A stretch of DNA of 64,000 bases, taken from the NCBI RefSeq assembly GCF_024585165.1, contig NZ_CP029008.1, positions 5,537,501-5,601,500 of the forward strand, in the 5' to 3' direction. The translations under genes were made by a program, and so were the position numbers. Positions 50,752-58,709 of the stretch are shown one piece after another. The stretch is from Bradyrhizobium sp. WBOS07. Its GTDB lineage: Bacteria; Pseudomonadota; Alphaproteobacteria; Rhizobiales; Xanthobacteraceae. The notes beneath the pieces are model-generated. The model had not been told where the DNA came from and ran no database searches. It saw only the letters and a program-made list of their open reading frames with translations. Every line of letters begins with the position of its first letter. Position 1 is the first letter of the stretch.

Positions 50752-51333
50752 CTACCTGAAAACATGCAGCGCCGCATATTGCAGCAGCATGATCGCCTTG
50801 GCGTCGATGATGCGGCCATCGGTGATCATCGCCAGCGCCTCGTCGATGGAAAGCTCCAGCACCTCGATGTCCTCGCCCTCGTGCTCGAGGCCGCCGCCGT
50901 CGCTCACCCGCATCTCGGGCTCGTACTCGGCGACGAAGAAATGCAGCTTCTCGGTGATGGCGCCCGGGCTCATGAAGGCCTCGAACACCTTGTGGACGTG
51001 GTGCAGCCGATAGCCGGTTTCCTCCTCGGCCTCGGCGCGGATGCGCTCCTCGGGCTCGGCATTGTCCAGCACGCCGGCGGCCGCCTCGATCAGGAGGTCG
51101 TCGTAGCCGCGGATGAAGGCGGGCAGGCGGAATTGCTTCACCAGGATCACCGTCCGCCGCGCGCGATTGTACGGCAGCACGGCGGCGGCGTTGTCGCGCT
51201 CATAGGTCTCGCGATGCTGCGTCTGCCATTCGCCACTGGCGCGCCGGTACTCGAACGTGGTGGTCTTCAGCGTGGTCCAGCCGTCCGAGAGCACGCGGAC
51301 GTCCTTGATGCGGACGCGGTCGGAAATGGTCAT
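50752..51333 (-). CDS. nudK: NUDIX hydrolase, NudK-like (GDP-mannose pyrophosphatase)
   Basis: Cytoplasmic NUDIX enzyme of 193 residues. NudK-type features: the Nudix box GVLDNAEPEERIRAEAEEET then GY, which like E. coli NudK departs from the classical consensus; FEAFMSPGAITEKLHFFVAE; and the C-terminal EGEDIEVLELSIDEALAMI with DAKAIMLLQY. NudK hydrolyses GDP-mannose, releasing GMP and mannose 1-phosphate, and related sugar nucleotides. It is downstream of a GNAT and an FAD dehydrogenase gene on the same strand, 9 bases after the GNAT stop. Confidence 0.9.
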   Translation of the reverse strand: MTISDRVRIKDVRVLSDGWTTLKTTTFEYRRASGEWQTQHRETYERDNAAAVLPYNRARRTVILVKQFRLPAFIRGYDDLLIEAAAGVLDNAEPEERIRAEAEEETGYRLHHVHKVFEAFMSPGAITEKLHFFVAEYEPEMRVSDGGGLEHEGEDIEVLELSIDEALAMITDGRIIDAKAIMLLQYAALHVFR

Positions 51334-51342
51334 GGCGGGATC

Positions 51343-51786
51343 TCAGGTGATTGAGGTCGTGGCGCGGCCGTCGAGCCACTTCTGGAACATCACGGAGGTC
51401 GAGAGCTCGAAGCCCAGCGAGCCATAGAACGCATGAGCCCTGTCATTCTCGCGCCGGACCAGGAGCTGCAGCTTCGAAATGCCGGCCGCGCGCAGCCAGT
51501 CCTCGGCCGCCGCCATGATGAGGCGGCCGAAGCCGCGCTTCTGGCTATCGGGGTCGACCGCGACGTAATAGACCCAGCCGCGATGGCCGTCATGGCCGAC
51601 CATGATTGTCGCCGCGATTGCGCCATCGTCGCGGCCGATCAGCACGGTGGAATTGTCGCGCCGCCGCGCCAGCGCGATGTCGGCATGGGGATCGTTCCAG
51701 GGCCGCGTCAGGTCGCAGCGCCGCCACAGCGCGACGACCTCCTCGACATCGGCATCGGTGATGGCGTCGATCGCGAGCGCGCTCAC
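51343..51786 (-). CDS. GNAT-family acetyltransferase (YpeA-like)
   Basis: N-acetyltransferase of 147 residues starting at GTG, overlapping the stop of the upstream dehydrogenase (GTGA). The acetyl-CoA site is in VYYVAVDPDSQKRGFGRLIM (QxxGxG/A) and the C-terminal beta-strand pair RRENDRAHAFYGSLGFELST is complete. It resembles YpeA/RimI-like small acetyltransferases. Substrate unknown. Translation is coupled to the dehydrogenase. Confidence 0.9.
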   Translation of the reverse strand: MSALAIDAITDADVEEVVALWRRCDLTRPWNDPHADIALARRRDNSTVLIGRDDGAIAATIMVGHDGHRGWVYYVAVDPDSQKRGFGRLIMAAAEDWLRAAGISKLQLLVRRENDRAHAFYGSLGFELSTSVMFQKWLDGRATTSIT

Positions 51787-53210
51787 AGCACCTTGCCCGG
51801 GTTCATGATGCCGTGCGGGTCGAGCATCGCCTTGATCGCGCGCATCAGCTCGATCGCGGTCTTGTCCTTGACGTCGGGGAGCTCGTCGCGCTTGAGCACG
51901 CCGATGCCGTGCTCGGCGGAGATCGAGCCGCCCATGCGCAGCACGATCTCGAACACCACCGCGTTCACCTCGTGCCAGCGCGCGAGGTAATCGGCCGTGT
52001 CGGCGCCGATCGGCTGGCTGACATTGTAGTGCAGATTGCCGTCGCCGAGATGGCCGAACGGCACCGGCCGCGCACCTGGGATCAGCTTCACCACCGCGGC
52101 GTCGGCCTCGGCGATGAAGTCGGGCACGGCCGCGACGGGAACGGAGATGTCGTGCTTGATCGAGCCGCCCTCCGGCTTCTGCGCCGCCGACATCTCCTCG
52201 CGCAGCTTCCAGAAATTGTTGCGCTGGGCGAGGCTCGACGCGATCACGGCGTCGTCGACGATCTCCTCCTCCATGGCGCGGCCAAGGATCGTCTCCAGCG
52301 GCGTGCGGGCGTCGTCGCCGGGAGACGACAATTCCATCAGCACGTACCAGGGATGCTTTTCTGCGAGCGGATCGCGCACGTCGATGCCGTGACGGACCGA
52401 GAAGTCCACCGCCATCTCCGAGAGCAATTCGAAACTCGTCAGCGCATTGGCGGCTTCGCCTTGCGCGATCGTCAGCAGCTTCAAGGCCGCGTCCGGCGAT
52501 TTCAGGCCGACATAGGCGGTCTCGACCGCCCGCGGCTTCGGAAACAGCTTCAGGGTCGCCGCCGTGATGATGCCGAGCGTGCCTTCGGCGCCGATGAAGA
52601 GGTTGTGCAGGTTGTAGCCGGTGTTGTCCTTCTTCAGCTTCGACAGCGTGTTGAGCACACGTCCGTCGGCGAGCACGACCTCGAGCCCCAGCGCCATCTC
52701 GCGCGCGACGCCATAGGCGAGCGCGGCGGTGCCGCCGGCATTGGTGGAGAGGTTGCCGCCGATGGTGCAGCTGCCTTCGGCGCCCAGTGACAGCGGAAAC
52801 AGCCGGTCGACGTCGGATGCCTTCTGCTGCGCCACTTGCAGCACCACGCCGGCCTCGACCGTCATGGTGTTGGAGGCGGTGTCGACCTCGCGGATCTTGT
52901 CCAGCCGCCGCAGCGACACCACGACCTCGCCGTTGTGCGGCGTCTGGCCGCCGACGAGCCCGGTGTTGCCGCCCTGCGGCACCAGCGCGATTTTGTGCGC
53001 GGAGGCGAGCTTGCAGATCGCCGAGACCTCCGCCGTCGAGCCCGGGCGCAGCACCAGCGGCGAGCGGCCGTGGAACAGATTGCGCTCCTCGGTGACGTAA
53101 GGCTGGATGTCGTTGGCATCGGTAATGGCGTGGCGCTCGCCGACGATGTTGCGGAATTGCTCGATCAGCTCGGGCGCAAGCGGCGGGACGGCGGGTGTAT
53201 TGACGTTCAT
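51783..53210 (-). CDS. FAD-linked D-2-hydroxyacid dehydrogenase (GlcD/D2HGDH family)
   Basis: Flavoenzyme of 475 residues from ATG 53210; the frame runs further, but that part overlaps a repeat. The PCMH-type FAD domain shows KIALVPQGGNTGLVGGQTPH, LGAEGSCTIGGNLSTNAGGT and GAEGTLGIITAATLKLF; the C-terminal domain has PFGHLGDGNLHYNVSQP and ISAEHGIGVLKRDEL, with the metal-binding His residues of D-2-hydroxyglutarate and D-lactate dehydrogenases. Likely oxidises D-2-hydroxyglutarate, D-lactate or glycolate, passing electrons to an acceptor; which one is open. Confidence 0.92.
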   Translation of the reverse strand: MNVNTPAVPPLAPELIEQFRNIVGERHAITDANDIQPYVTEERNLFHGRSPLVLRPGSTAEVSAICKLASAHKIALVPQGGNTGLVGGQTPHNGEVVVSLRRLDKIREVDTASNTMTVEAGVVLQVAQQKASDVDRLFPLSLGAEGSCTIGGNLSTNAGGTAALAYGVAREMALGLEVVLADGRVLNTLSKLKKDNTGYNLHNLFIGAEGTLGIITAATLKLFPKPRAVETAYVGLKSPDAALKLLTIAQGEAANALTSFELLSEMAVDFSVRHGIDVRDPLAEKHPWYVLMELSSPGDDARTPLETILGRAMEEEIVDDAVIASSLAQRNNFWKLREEMSAAQKPEGGSIKHDISVPVAAVPDFIAEADAAVVKLIPGARPVPFGHLGDGNLHYNVSQPIGADTADYLARWHEVNAVVFEIVLRMGGSISAEHGIGVLKRDELPDVKDKTAIELMRAIKAMLDPHGIMNPGKVL

Positions 53211-53241
53211 TCTCGTGTCTCTTCTTCCACTTTTATCCCTT

Positions 53242-53310
53242 GCGCATGATCTTATCGGAAAACCGCTGCACACTTTGCGCTAACGCGGCCCTTCGGGTCC
53301 GGATCATGCG
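53242..53310. repeat. Dispersed repeat, family H (partial, copy 3)
   Basis: GCGCATGATCTTATCGGAAA at the left and GGTCCGGATCATGCGC at the right, inverted with respect to each other, with AACCGCTGCACACTTTGCGC and CCCTTCGGG between. It keeps the CATGATCCGG part of the family but lacks the GCGATGAGA tail. The TAG stop of the Sua5-type gene directly abuts it. Confidence 0.75.
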
Positions 53311-54318
53311 CTATCGCGCCACCGCCGCCCGGCGCAGCCGGTCGTTGATCGCCTCGCCAAGGTCCTCTTCGGGAATTGTCATCACCGCGATCGCCCGGGG
53401 GCCCTTCGCATCGAGCTCGCGAAGATAGCCGAACAAATTGGCGGCGGCCTCATCGAGATCACCGCTGGGCGACAAATTCATGACGGCCGACGCGGTATCG
53501 ACGCCAGGCAGGCGTGCGGAGCCGAACGCCAGCAGCGCTTCGCCCGGTGCCACCTCGCGTGCATCGAGCCGCACGGACGCGCGCGGCGCGTAATGCGAGG
53601 CCAACATGCCAGGCGCCAGCGGCTGGCTGTCGTCGCTGCCCGTCTCCGCAGGCGGCCGCGCTAGGGTCTCTCCGAGCACCGCCTCGATCCGCTCGCGCGA
53701 TAGGCCGCCGGGCCGCAGCAGCATGGGCGTCTCGAAGCAGCCGACGATGGTCGATTCCACGCCGACCGCAACCGGCCCGCCGTCGATGATCAGGTCGATC
53801 CGCCCCGAAAGGTCGCTCTCGACATGGGCGGCCAGCGTCGGCGAGACGTGGCCGGAGATGTTGGCCGACGGCGCCACCACGGCCCCGCCGAAGGCGCGCA
53901 GGATCGCCTGCGCGACGGGATGGGCGGGAATGCGGATCGCGACGGTGTCGAGCCCGGCAGTGGCGAGATCCGCCACCGGGCAGCCCTCGGCCTTCGGCAC
54001 CACCAGCGTCAGCGGCCCCGGCCAGAACGCTTCCGCCAGCTCTAGCGCGCGCGCGTCGAACCGCCCGATCCGCCGCGCCGCCGGGATATCGGCGACATGC
54101 GCGATCAGCGGATTGAACGCCGGCCGCCCCTTGGCGGCGTAGAGATGGGCGATCGCGCCTGCGTTGGCGGCGTCCGCCCCGAGCCCGTAGACCGTCTCGG
54201 TCGGAAACGCGACCAGCCCGCCGGCGGCCAAGGTCCTGGCGGCCGCCTCCGCGCCGGCCGCACCGGCCGGTAAAATCAGCGTTTCAAGGCCCGTTTTCAC
54301 AGGGACAAAATTCCTCAT
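53311..54318 (-). CDS. L-threonylcarbamoyladenylate synthase, Sua5 type
   Basis: Makes threonylcarbamoyl-AMP for the t6A37 modification of ANN-decoding tRNAs. It has 335 residues from ATG 54318. The YrdC/TsaC domain (VAFPTETVYGLGADAANAGA, IYAAKGRP-like LYAAKGRPAFNPLIAHV, VVAPSANISGHVSPTLAAHV) is followed by a Sua5 C-terminal domain (LAPGMLASHYAPRASVRLD), which short bacterial TsaC lacks. A linker with DGGPVAVGVESTIVGCFETP precedes it. Divergent from tRNA-Pro 50 bases away. Confidence 0.93.
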   Translation of the reverse strand: MRNFVPVKTGLETLILPAGAAGAEAAARTLAAGGLVAFPTETVYGLGADAANAGAIAHLYAAKGRPAFNPLIAHVADIPAARRIGRFDARALELAEAFWPGPLTLVVPKAEGCPVADLATAGLDTVAIRIPAHPVAQAILRAFGGAVVAPSANISGHVSPTLAAHVESDLSGRIDLIIDGGPVAVGVESTIVGCFETPMLLRPGGLSRERIEAVLGETLARPPAETGSDDSQPLAPGMLASHYAPRASVRLDAREVAPGEALLAFGSARLPGVDTASAVMNLSPSGDLDEAAANLFGYLRELDAKGPRAIAVMTIPEEDLGEAINDRLRRAAVAR

Positions 54319-54368
54319 CTCGGCCGCTTGCGGTGCGTCAAACCCGACGCTATAAGCCGCCTTCTTGT

Positions 54369-54445
54369 CGGAGTGTGGCTCAGCCCGGTAGAGCACTGCG
54401 TTCGGGACGCAGGGGTCGCAGGTTCGAATCCTGCCACTCCGACCA
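54369..54445 (+). tRNA. tRNA-Pro (CGG)
   Basis: Full cloverleaf of 77 nt with an encoded CCA. Acceptor CGGAGTG pairs with CACTCCG; D arm GCTC/GAGC; anticodon stem CTGCG/CGCAG with loop TTCGGGA and anticodon CGG; T arm GCAGG-TTCGAAT-CCTGC. The discriminator base is A. No integrase gene or attachment-site duplication lies next to it. Confidence 0.97.
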
Positions 54446-54645
54446 TTCTTCCAAAAGTCGACGTTTTCCAGAGGCTTGGCAGACCGGCCGCCGGCGCCTC
54501 GGAACGCCTTTCTGCAACGATTTCGGGATCGGGTCCACGGCGGATTTGCCGGGGCAGGGCAGCTTGTTCCGGTGGCCGACCATCGGCTCTGCCCTTGATC
54601 AGGATCTTCGCTCCAAACGCCGCCTGATCGGCCGTTTGCTGCCCG
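54446..54645. other. 200-base gap after tRNA-Pro
   Basis: No gene, terminator with T-run, or repeat recognised. The sequence is ordinary in base composition. Confidence 0.5.
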
Positions 54646-54957
54646 TCAAAACCGTTCCGGCCGCACCACCTGCACGTCGCTGACGGAGACCAGGCCCACC
54701 TGCCGGGCGACGATGGCGAAGACGGCTTGCAACAGCTCGTCCAGGCGAGCCGCGTCCACGATGCACCATAGGGCGAACATTCCGGCGGCGTCCCCGATCT
54801 GGCCGTCCGCTTCCCACCGCCCGGCTTGGCCACGTCCGCCGGCGAGGGGAGCGAAGGAGTATCCGCTCACGCCCGTGCGCTCGAGTTCCTCGGTCAGCCG
54901 CTTCAGCAGCGCTCGTTCGATCAGGATTTCGATCCGCTTCTTGGCAAACATCTGCAT
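54646..54957 (-). CDS. PII-like signalling protein (SbtB/DUF190-like partner)
   Basis: Small soluble protein of 103 residues with the ferredoxin-like pattern of PII proteins: KKRIEILIERALLKRLTEEL (strand and helix), a flexible T-loop region GGRGQAGRWEADGQIGDAAG, then LWCIVDAARLDELLQAVFAI and a last strand VGLVSVSDVQVVRPERF. GAGGA lies before the ATG, seven bases after the stop of the SbtA-like gene. In cyanobacteria the PII-like SbtB binds adenyl nucleotides and gates SbtA; the same pairing here predicts that role. It is not canonical GlnB/GlnK: the uridylylated Tyr context is absent. Confidence 0.82.
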   Translation of the reverse strand: MQMFAKKRIEILIERALLKRLTEELERTGVSGYSFAPLAGGRGQAGRWEADGQIGDAAGMFALWCIVDAARLDELLQAVFAIVARQVGLVSVSDVQVVRPERF

Positions 54958-54964
54958 GCTGTCC

Positions 54965-55936
54965 TCACCGTGCGATCATCTGGGCGGCGGCGATATAGAG
55001 CGGGATGCCGACAATCAGGTTGAATGGAAAGGTCAGGCCGAGCGAAAGCGTCAAAGCGATCGCAGGGTTTGCCGCGGGCAGAGCCAACCGCATCGCGGCG
55101 GGGACGGCGATGTAGGAGGCGGATGCACCCAGCGTCATCAGGATCGCGGTGCTGCCTGGCGACAATCCGATGAGCCAGGCGCAGGCGGCAGCGAAGGCGG
55201 CGCCGATCAGCGGCATCACCCAGGCAAAGCCTGCGATCGCGGCAGACAGCGATTTCCAGCCCTCCCGCAGGCCGCGTCCGGCGATCAGGCCCATATCCAG
55301 CAGGAAGACGCAGAGGAAGCCGGGAAATGCATCAAGCAGGAAGGGCTTGAGCGAGGTCATGCCGCGTTCGCCGGTGATGCAGCCGACCGCAAAAGCGCCG
55401 AGCAAGGCGACGATCGAGCCGTTGAGCGCAATCTCGCGCAGGAAGTCCGGTGAAGACTCGCCTTTGGTTCGTCCTCGCCCGCTGCGCGCGATCAGCAGCG
55501 CCGAGAAGATGGCCGGCGTCTCCATCGCGGCCGCAACCGCAATCATGTAGCCGTCATAGGGTAGCGCGAGTTGGGCAAGCGCGCCCGTCACGGCAACGAA
55601 CGTCACCGCGGAGATCGAGCCGTAGTGGCCGGCGACGGACGCAGCATTGATGTGGTCGAGGCCGGCACCGTAGCGCAGCAAGGCGTAGGCGATGAAGGGC
55701 AAGCCGGCCGACAACACGATGCCCGCCATGATTGTTAGCGCGAGCGTCAGTGACAGGCCCTGATGGGCAACCTCGGCGCCGCCGCGGAAGCCGATCGAGA
55801 TCAGGAGATAGAGCGAAAGGAAACGTGCAATGGCCTCCGGGACGGAGAGATCGGAGCGGCCAAGCGAGGCGCCGAGGCCCATGCCGAAGAACAGCACCGA
55901 GGGTGAGACGAGATTCTGGACGGCGAGCGCGAGCAA
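54965..55936 (-). CDS. SbtA-like sodium-dependent bicarbonate transporter
   Basis: Inner-membrane transporter of 323 residues with about ten membrane segments in two inverted halves. It starts at TTG 55936, supported by a perfect AGGAGG four bases upstream. Family blocks: NLVSPSVLFFGMGLGASLGR, AASVAGHYGSISAVTFVAVT, DGYMIAVAAAMETPAIFSAL in the first half and ILMTLGASASYIAVPAAMRL in the second, which matches the SbtA pattern. SbtA symports Na+ and bicarbonate. A PII-like gene follows and a LysR gene is divergent. Bicarbonate supply for the nearby Calvin-cycle locus is inferred. Confidence 0.88.
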   Translation of the reverse strand: MLALAVQNLVSPSVLFFGMGLGASLGRSDLSVPEAIARFLSLYLLISIGFRGGAEVAHQGLSLTLALTIMAGIVLSAGLPFIAYALLRYGAGLDHINAASVAGHYGSISAVTFVAVTGALAQLALPYDGYMIAVAAAMETPAIFSALLIARSGRGRTKGESSPDFLREIALNGSIVALLGAFAVGCITGERGMTSLKPFLLDAFPGFLCVFLLDMGLIAGRGLREGWKSLSAAIAGFAWVMPLIGAAFAAACAWLIGLSPGSTAILMTLGASASYIAVPAAMRLALPAANPAIALTLSLGLTFPFNLIVGIPLYIAAAQMIAR

Positions 55937-55999
55937 GGGACCTCCTGCGGATTGGGGCGAATGGAGGGCTGCATAACTTTTCGTTGGTGTTTGCCAAAA

Positions 56000-56012
56000 T
56001 TGATTGTATCAA
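56000..56012. promoter_or_regulatory. LysR-type operator (T-N11-A palindrome)
   Basis: TTGATTGTATCAA is a perfect inverted repeat (5-bp arms, centre TGT) and fits the T-N11-A rule for LysR regulators. It lies 28 bases before the chosen lysR start and 64 bases from the sbtA start, so it could serve both divergent genes. Confidence 0.65.
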
Positions 56013-56039
56013 GGATCATCATTGCAAAAGGCAATGGTG

Positions 56040-56891
56040 ATGCCCCGCTCGCGCCAAAATCTCGACATCGACCTCATCAGGTCGTTCGTCACCATCGTTT
56101 CGCTCGGCAACTTCACGCGCGCCGCGCAAACGCTTGGCTTGCAACAGTCGACGATCTCGCTGCAGATCCGCCGGCTCGAGCAAATGGTCGGCCACAAATT
56201 GCTCGAGCGATCACCGCAAGCGGTCGCATTGACCCCGGAAGGCGAGACCTTCTTTGACTATGCCCGGCGCATGCTCGACCTGAACGACGAAATGGTGGCG
56301 CGCATTCAGGAGCCCGCGGTGCGCGGACTGGTCCGGTTGGGGGCGCCCGAGGACTTCGCGACCCGCCATCTGCCTGACGTGCTCGCCCGGTTCGCCCACG
56401 CCTATCCCCAGGTCGATCTCGAAGTGACCTGCGACCTGACCATGAACCTGATCGAGCGCTTCCGCAAAGGCGCTTTTGATCTCGCGCTGATCAAGCGCGA
56501 GCGCTCGATCGAAATCCCCGGCACAAGGGTGTGGCGCGAGCCGCTGGTCTGGGTGACCGGCGGCGTCGATCTCAGGCAAGGCGTGCTTCCGCTCGCGGTC
56601 TCGCCAAAACCCTGTGTCTATCGGAAACGCGCAACCGAAGCGCTTGATCGCGCCAAGCGATCGTGGCGGGTTGCCTATACATGCGGCTCTCTGGCCGGGA
56701 CGCTTGCGGCCGTCCGCGCGCGGCTCGGTGTGACGGTACTTCCCAAGGACATGGTCCCGCCCGATCTCCACGTGGTGGACGGAAAGCCAATGCCTGATCT
56801 CAAGGACACGGAGATCGCGATCCTTGAACGCGACCGTCTTCCGCTGCCGGCGCAGCGGCTCAAGGATTTCGTGATCAAGACTCTGAACTGA
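56040..56891 (+). CDS. LysR-family regulator next to sbtA
   Basis: DNA-binding regulator; 283 residues from ATG 56040, chosen for the AAAGG eight bases upstream (ATG 56034 also possible). The N-terminal winged helix is typical: LIRSFVTIVSLGNFTRAAQT and LGLQQSTISLQIRRLEQMVG, with LLERSPQAVALTPEGETFFD after it. The rest is the periplasmic-binding-protein-like effector domain (LVRLGAPEDFATRHLPDVLA). The effector is unknown. Being divergent from sbtA with a LysR box between, it most likely controls the bicarbonate transporter genes. Confidence 0.92.
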   Translation: MPRSRQNLDIDLIRSFVTIVSLGNFTRAAQTLGLQQSTISLQIRRLEQMVGHKLLERSPQAVALTPEGETFFDYARRMLDLNDEMVARIQEPAVRGLVRLGAPEDFATRHLPDVLARFAHAYPQVDLEVTCDLTMNLIERFRKGAFDLALIKRERSIEIPGTRVWREPLVWVTGGVDLRQGVLPLAVSPKPCVYRKRATEALDRAKRSWRVAYTCGSLAGTLAAVRARLGVTVLPKDMVPPDLHVVDGKPMPDLKDTEIAILERDRLPLPAQRLKDFVIKTLN

Positions 56892-57075
56892 ATGTATGGT
56901 GGTAAGACTCTGCTGCGGCGTCTCGTCGCTGTTCGTGGATTTCAGAAGGAGCGGTGATCCAGCCGTCGCGACGTTTCGTTTCCTACGGGTCGATCGCAAC
57001 TGATCGGACGATGGATGTGCGGCATCGCGCGCATTCATTGCTTCGTCACGGCCTCACTCACATCTGGAAAATTTG

Positions 57076-57579
57076 ATGACGCCCGCAATTCGTTCGTTCG
57101 TGGCCGGAGCGGCCTTGGTCGCTGGCCTGCTTGGTCCATCCGTGGCGCGTGCCGCCGACATCGTGGACACCGCGGTATCCGCCGGTTCGTTCACCACATT
57201 GGTGACGGCCGTCAAAGCGGCCGGCCTCGTGAAGACGCTCAAGAGCAAGGGCCCCTTCACCGTGTTCGCGCCCAGTGACGCGGCGTTCGCCAAGCTGCCG
57301 CCCGGCACGGTCGAATCGCTGTTGAAGAACAAGGCCAAGCTGGCGGCCATCCTGAAGTATCATGTCGTTCCGGGCCGCGTGAAGGCCGCCGACATCGCCG
57401 GTAAATCGCTGCAAGTCGCCACCGTTCAGGGCCAGCCCGTCAGCGTCGATGGACGTTTCGGTGTCCGCGTCAATGACGCGCACGTCATCCAGCCCGATAT
57501 CGAAGCGTCGAACGGCGTCATTCACGTCATCGACACGGTGCTCATGCCGCCCGCGCGCGCAAAGAAGATGCATCACTGA
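57076..57579 (+). CDS. Secreted fasciclin-domain protein
   Basis: Protein of 167 residues. A signal peptide (residues 1 to about 26, hydrophobic core [14 protein letters not shown], cut after ARA) directs export. One fasciclin (FAS1) domain follows: [40 protein letters not shown] (H1 motif) and [14 protein letters not shown] (H2 motif, YH-like LKYHVVPG). FAS1 proteins take part in cell adhesion or matrix contact; in rhizobia some affect symbiosis. Start at ATG 57076; the preceding TTG is less likely. Separate unit from lysR. Confidence 0.92.
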   Translation: MTPAIRSFVAGAALVAGLLGPSVARAADIVDTAVSAGSFTTLVTAVKAAGLVKTLKSKGPFTVFAPSDAAFAKLPPGTVESLLKNKAKLAAILKYHVVPGRVKAADIAGKSLQVATVQGQPVSVDGRFGVRVNDAHVIQPDIEASNGVIHVIDTVLMPPARAKKMHH

Positions 57580-57595
57580 GCTTGACCGTCACCGG

Positions 57596-57617
57596 CCTGG
57601 CCGCTGCGGCGGCCAGG
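57596..57617. terminator. GC-rich hairpin between converging genes
   Basis: CCTGGCCGC (57596-57604) and its complement (57609-57617) form a 9-bp stem with loop TGCG, 17 bases after the fasciclin stop. No T-run follows, so it is at best a weak terminator. Confidence 0.35.
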
Positions 57618-57670
57618 AATGGTGGTCTTGATGGTGGTCTTGGGGAGCGGTCGCGGTCGGCGCGAGAGCC

Positions 57671-57997
57671 TTATCGCCGCGCCACCAGCACCCCCAGCAG
57701 AAACGCCACCGTCAGCGCCGGCAGCGGGGCCTCGCGCACCATGCCGCGCACGACCTCCGGCCAGTGCTGCTCGGGGACCAGCCGCGGCGACCGCACGTTC
57801 GGCGCCGGTTCGATGCCCCAGTGCGATGCGAGCTCGGCGACTTCGCTTTCCGCCAGTCGCACGCCGTCGCGGACGCGGAAGATCGCGGCCTCCGCGCGCT
57901 CGCGCGGTGCGAGCTGCATCAGCGTCGCGACAGCCGTGCGCAACGTCATCTCGCCAAAGCCTTGCAGCCGCACCTGCTCCTCGGGCTCGGACGTCAT
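57671..57997 (-). CDS. Hypothetical protein with C-terminal membrane anchor
   Basis: Protein of 108 residues; GAGGG precedes the ATG. It is largely helical (RTAVATLMQLAPRERAEAAI, VRLAESEVAELASHWGIEPA), and ends in one hydrophobic segment, PALTVAFLLGVLVARR, with basic residues after it, which suggests a tail-anchored inner-membrane protein. No family recognised. It converges with the fasciclin gene. Confidence 0.68.
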   Translation of the reverse strand: MTSEPEEQVRLQGFGEMTLRTAVATLMQLAPRERAEAAIFRVRDGVRLAESEVAELASHWGIEPAPNVRSPRLVPEQHWPEVVRGMVREAPLPALTVAFLLGVLVARR

Positions 57998-58207
57998 GCG
58001 AAATCCCTCACGGCGCTAAACCTCAAAAAAGTGGCGCGCGCGGCGAACGCCGCCGTCGCGCGCAGGACCAGCATGGACACCGCGCCGGCCACCTCGCGCG
58101 AGATGGGCTCACGTCAGGTGCCTGGCCTTGACCGTGCTCCATGCTCTCATGGAAATGGCGGCGGTGGAGCTAGGTTCCCTTGAAGGGCGCGAATCGCGAA
58201 AGCCTGA

Positions 58208-58432
58208 TTACTTCCGCAGCAATTCGCTCAAGGCCGCCGTCGCCTCGGCGCAGCGGATGTCGTCGATCTCGCGCGACAGGCTGAGCGCGCTCGCCTTCAG
58301 CTCCTCGATCTTCCAGCTGTCCGGATGCTGGCTTTCAAGCTGGCCCAGCCGCTTGTTCAGATCATCCAGTCTGGATTGGAGGTGCCCGATGCTGGCATCC
58401 CCATTCACTTTCCAAACGCGTTGTGCACGCAT
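58208..58432 (-). CDS. Small coiled-coil protein (DUF465-like?)
   Basis: Protein of 74 residues from ATG 58432, with AGGGGA before it; the frame stays open upstream but gives unlikely sequence. It is nearly all helix: IGHLQSRLDDLNKRLGQLES, then a break at HPDSWKIEELKASALSLSRE and IDDIRCAEATAALSELLRK. The helix-turn-helix hairpin recalls short DUF465/YdcH proteins but the match is not certain. Function unknown. Confidence 0.65.
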   Translation of the reverse strand: MRAQRVWKVNGDASIGHLQSRLDDLNKRLGQLESQHPDSWKIEELKASALSLSREIDDIRCAEATAALSELLRK

Positions 58433-58709
58433 CGTCGTTCCCCTGATCGTCTCACGGCCTTGTGAGAGCGGTTCGTGGCCGGAATGGGAGTTTGTTTTGT
58501 CCGGCTTCAGATCGCGGGGAACCGTTGCATATCCGCAACGAAGTTCCGGATTTTTGGGGAATGATCGGGCGGCCCGCACGATGATACCCGCAGGGCATGG
58601 AATTTGATTGTGTCCCGTCACGACAATCGGGCGCTCCGACCTGTCCGCGCGGTGCGCCGCTCGATAGGCTCGGGGCTTAAGGGCACTCCGGACAACGAAG
58701 GAATGAGGC

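Noticed and set aside
54369..54445. tRNA-Pro as a genomic-island attachment site
   Set aside because: No integrase, direct repeat of the tRNA 3' end, or change in gene character is seen next to it.
57619..58183. Plus-strand open frames after the fasciclin gene
   Set aside because: Arg/Ala/Pro-rich frames antisense to the 108-aa gene, which has a good ribosome site and a believable membrane tail.
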